In this document: positions 5,907 to 7,149 of the stretch, in pieces | Position numbering within the stretch: position 1 is the stretch's first letter | How the letters are laid out: each line of letters begins with the position of its first letter | DNA from: Candidatus Omnitrophota bacterium | Lineage (GTDB): Bacteria > Omnitrophota > Gorgyraeia > Tantalellales > Tantalellaceae | Assembly (NCBI GenBank): GCA_030617085.1 | Contig: JAUWWB010000051.1 | Span: 1 to 7,149, forward strand | DNA: 7,149 nt | Direction: 5' to 3' | Program-made: the position numbers and the translations under genes | The notes under the pieces: generated by a model | What the model saw: the letters and a program-made list of their open reading frames with translations, nothing else | What the model was told of the DNA's origin: nothing | Database searches by the model: none

Positions 5907-5932
5907 GTCATTCCCGCGAAAGCGGGAACCCA
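5907..5932. repeat. ATTCCCGCGAAAGCGGGAA hairpin repeat
   Basis: TTCCCGC (5911-5917) pairs perfectly with GCGGGAA (5922-5928) around GAAA, a GNRA tetraloop. The layout ATTCCC-N8-GGGAA resembles the neisserial dRS3 repeat and similar GTCATTCCCGCGAAAGCGGGAA repeats recalled from other bacteria. It begins 16 bases after the fabH stop. No T-run follows, so it is not a standard terminator, although it could protect the fabH mRNA 3' end. Confidence 0.85.
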
Positions 5933-5960
5933 CTTACACGTGTGTGCCGCGGATTCTTGT

Positions 5961-6000
5961 TTAACCTGTTAATCTCACTCACCTCACTCAACCGACTCAA
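5961..6000. repeat. Short inverted repeat plus nonamer tandem repeat upstream of fabD
   Basis: TTAAC-CT-GTTAA (5961-5972) is a perfect 5-bp inverted repeat. It is followed by three 9-bp units: CTCACTCAC (5974-5982), CTCACTCAA (5983-5991) and CCGACTCAA (5992-6000). Together with the hairpin repeat at 5907-5932 this fills most of the 151-bp fabH-fabD spacer. I see no convincing promoter in that spacer. Confidence 0.7.
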
Positions 6001-6042
6001 CAAAGCATGCATTGACGCCTAACCAAAAGAAAGAGGAAAGAC

Positions 6043-7017
6043 ATGGAAACAAAAAAATACGGATTACTGTTCCCCGGGCAGGGATCGCAGTCGGTAGGCA
6101 TGGGGAAGGAGCTTTACGAAACCCGGGCCCCTGCCAGATGGGTATACGACCGCGCTAACGAGGTTCTGGGAAGGGATATCGCGAAGTTGTGCTTTGAGGG
6201 TCCGGAAGACGAGCTCCGGACCACCGCGAACAGCCAGCCCGCGATATTCACGACGAGCATAGCCACGTTGAACGTCCTCGTGGAAAAGCTCAAGGGAGCC
6301 TCCGTCGGTGAGGAAGGAAGGGAGATATTTTCCGCTGAAGACATGAAGTCCTTCGGCGCCGTGGCGCTGGGTCTGAGCCTCGGCGAACCCACGGCCCTGG
6401 TCGCCTCATGCGCCTTAAGCTTTGAGGACGGCCTCCGCTTCGTCGAGAAACGCGGCCGGTTCATGGAGGAAGCTTCACAAAAAGAACCCGGCAAGATGGC
6501 CTCCATCATGGGCCTTGAACTGGAGAAGGTAGAAGAGCTCTGCAGTGGCATAGGCGGCTGCCAGGTAGCCAACATCAACTGCCCCGGCCAGGTGGTAATA
6601 TCCGGCCACGCCTCAAGAGTCGAGCTCGCCGCGGACCTGGCGAAAAACGCGGGAGCGAAGCGCGCCATAATACTAAAGGTAAGCGGCGCCTTCCACTCGG
6701 AACTCATGGCCCCCGCCAAAGAAAAACTCAAAGCCGTCCTCGAGGAGATGGAAATAAAGGAGCCGGTGATCGACTTCATAAGCAACATAGACGCGGAAGT
6801 GACCGGGGACCCGGCTAAAATAAAAGCCAACCTCGCCGACCAACTCGACAACAAAACCCTGTGGGAGGCTTCCGTCAAAAAAGCCGCCTCCCTCGGCGTA
6901 ACCGATTACCTGGAGATCGGCCCGGGAAGCGTGTTGAAAGGCCTGATGAAAAAGATAGACAGCTCCCTGACCGTCACCCCGCTGCACACCACAGGAGACA
7001 TGGACGGCCTCCTGTAA
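6043..7017 (+). CDS. fabD: Malonyl-CoA:ACP transacylase (FabD)
   Basis: Transfers malonyl from CoA to ACP, supplying malonyl-ACP to FabH and the elongation synthases. Landmarks are FPGQGSQSVGMG (10-21) for the oxyanion loop, the nucleophile elbow GLSLGE (110-115) with S112, the substrate-carboxylate Arg in EKRGRFM (R137), NCPGQVVISG (179-188), and GAFHSELM (215-222) with catalytic H218, then EIGPGSVLKGL (291-301). The elbow normally reads GHSLGE; here Leu111 replaces the His while G-x-S-x-G is kept. The 324 residues exceed E. coli FabD (309). An insertion of about 18 residues lies just before the elbow, between QPAIFTTS (65-72) and S112. GAGG at 6033-6036 lies six bases before the ATG. The catalytic Ser-His pair is intact, so activity is expected. 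Confidence 0.96.
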   Translation: METKKYGLLFPGQGSQSVGMGKELYETRAPARWVYDRANEVLGRDIAKLCFEGPEDELRTTANSQPAIFTTSIATLNVLVEKLKGASVGEEGREIFSAEDMKSFGAVALGLSLGEPTALVASCALSFEDGLRFVEKRGRFMEEASQKEPGKMASIMGLELEKVEELCSGIGGCQVANINCPGQVVISGHASRVELAADLAKNAGAKRAIILKVSGAFHSELMAPAKEKLKAVLEEMEIKEPVIDFISNIDAEVTGDPAKIKANLADQLDNKTLWEASVKKAASLGVTDYLEIGPGSVLKGLMKKIDSSLTVTPLHTTGDMDGLL

Positions 7018-7024
7018 AGGAGGC

Positions 7025-7079
7025 GGGGTCAGGTCGTTAATTTTTAAAAAAGTCAAAAATAAAGACCAGTCCCCCCCCC
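7025..7079. repeat. REP/MITE-like imperfect palindrome with a nine-C run
   Basis: GGGGTCAGGTC (7025-7035) pairs with GACCAGTCCCC (7064-7074) at 9 of 11 positions. An inner AT-rich stem pairs 7037-7039 with 7060-7062 and 7041-7044 with 7055-7058. The right end runs into nine C (7071-7079), more than the four G of the left arm require. The GGGGTCAGGTC ... AAAGTCAAAAATAAAGACC layout resembles repeats I recall near REP-associated (IS200-like) transposases, but no transposase is in the window. It begins seven bases after the fabD stop. A hairpin this long could also end transcription, though no T-run follows. Confidence 0.75.
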
Positions 7080-7111
7080 AAAAAGCGAATAAATCCTTGG
7101 TGACTTCTCTT

Positions 7112-7117
7112 TATAAT
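7112..7117 (+). promoter_or_regulatory. Possible -10 element for the next gene
   Basis: TATAAT is an exact sigma-70 -10 hexamer in an AT-rich stretch after the palindrome. The hexamer at 17-bp spacing upstream (ATAAAT, 7089-7094) does not resemble TTGACA, and TTGGTG (7097-7102) is too close. It would point at the gene beyond the window, which I cannot see. Confidence 0.25.
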
Positions 7118-7149
7118 AATTTTCGCGGTGCCCGGTGTGGGAATATCCC

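Noticed and set aside
6012..6017. TTGACG resembling a -35 element before fabD
   Set aside because: No -10-like hexamer at proper spacing; that position falls in the ribosome site.
5372..6022. 216-residue plus-strand frame overlapping fabH and the following spacer
   Set aside because: Arg/His/Gly-rich low-complexity translation of the wrong fabH frame running into repeats.
6114..6878. 254-residue minus-strand open frame inside fabD
   Set aside because: Complete overlap with fabD; its composition is the reverse of fabD codons.

Overview
The window is a compact bacterial housekeeping block with eight complete genes, all on the + strand: rsmD, coaD, pta, ackA, rpmF, plsX, fabH, fabD. I found no credible minus-strand gene, no tRNA or rRNA, no CRISPR array and no transposase. 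The organism looks like an uncultured anaerobic bacterium. My best guess is Candidatus Omnitrophota or another PVC-group lineage. This rests on recalled gene order, frequent ATA (Ile) and AGG (Arg) codons in a fairly GC-rich sequence, a GLSLGE nucleophile elbow in FabD that I associate with PVC bacteria, and spacers loaded with short repeats. The assignment is inference, at about 60%.

Layout. Bases 1-161 hold the unresolved end of whatever precedes, then a 38-bp tandem repeat that runs up to the rsmD start. rsmD (16S rRNA methyltransferase), coaD (CoA biosynthesis) and pta (phosphotransacetylase) overlap one another and form a tight unit. A 94-bp spacer built of repeats separates pta from ackA (acetate kinase). 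A 105-bp spacer, almost entirely a heptad inverted-repeat array, separates ackA from rpmF (ribosomal protein L32). The rpmF-plsX spacer holds a terminator-like hairpin and a second perfect inverted repeat. plsX, fabH and fabD (phospholipid and fatty-acid initiation) follow. Two more repeats lie between fabH and fabD, and a REP-like palindrome with a nine-C run follows fabD. The window ends before the next gene.

How the genes work together. CoaD makes the CoA precursor. Pta and AckA convert acetyl-CoA to acetate with ATP formation. FabH and FabD draw acetyl-CoA and malonyl-CoA into type II fatty-acid synthesis. PlsX turns acyl-ACP into acyl-phosphate for phospholipid synthesis. The block therefore sits on the acetyl-CoA node, with two translation-related genes (rsmD, rpmF) embedded as is common near plsX.

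The genes themselves are ordinary. What is unusual is the spacer content. All four spacers between non-overlapping neighbours other than rpmF-plsX, plus both flanks, carry small repeats of at least six unrelated types, two with a 7-bp period. Heptad tracts supply the stop codons of pta and plsX. Smaller protein oddities are a Leu in place of the conserved His in the FabD elbow, a roughly 20-residue C-terminal deletion in AckA, and a Gly in place of the usual Asp in the PlsX GAN-x-D motif. I do not see an undescribed protein system here.
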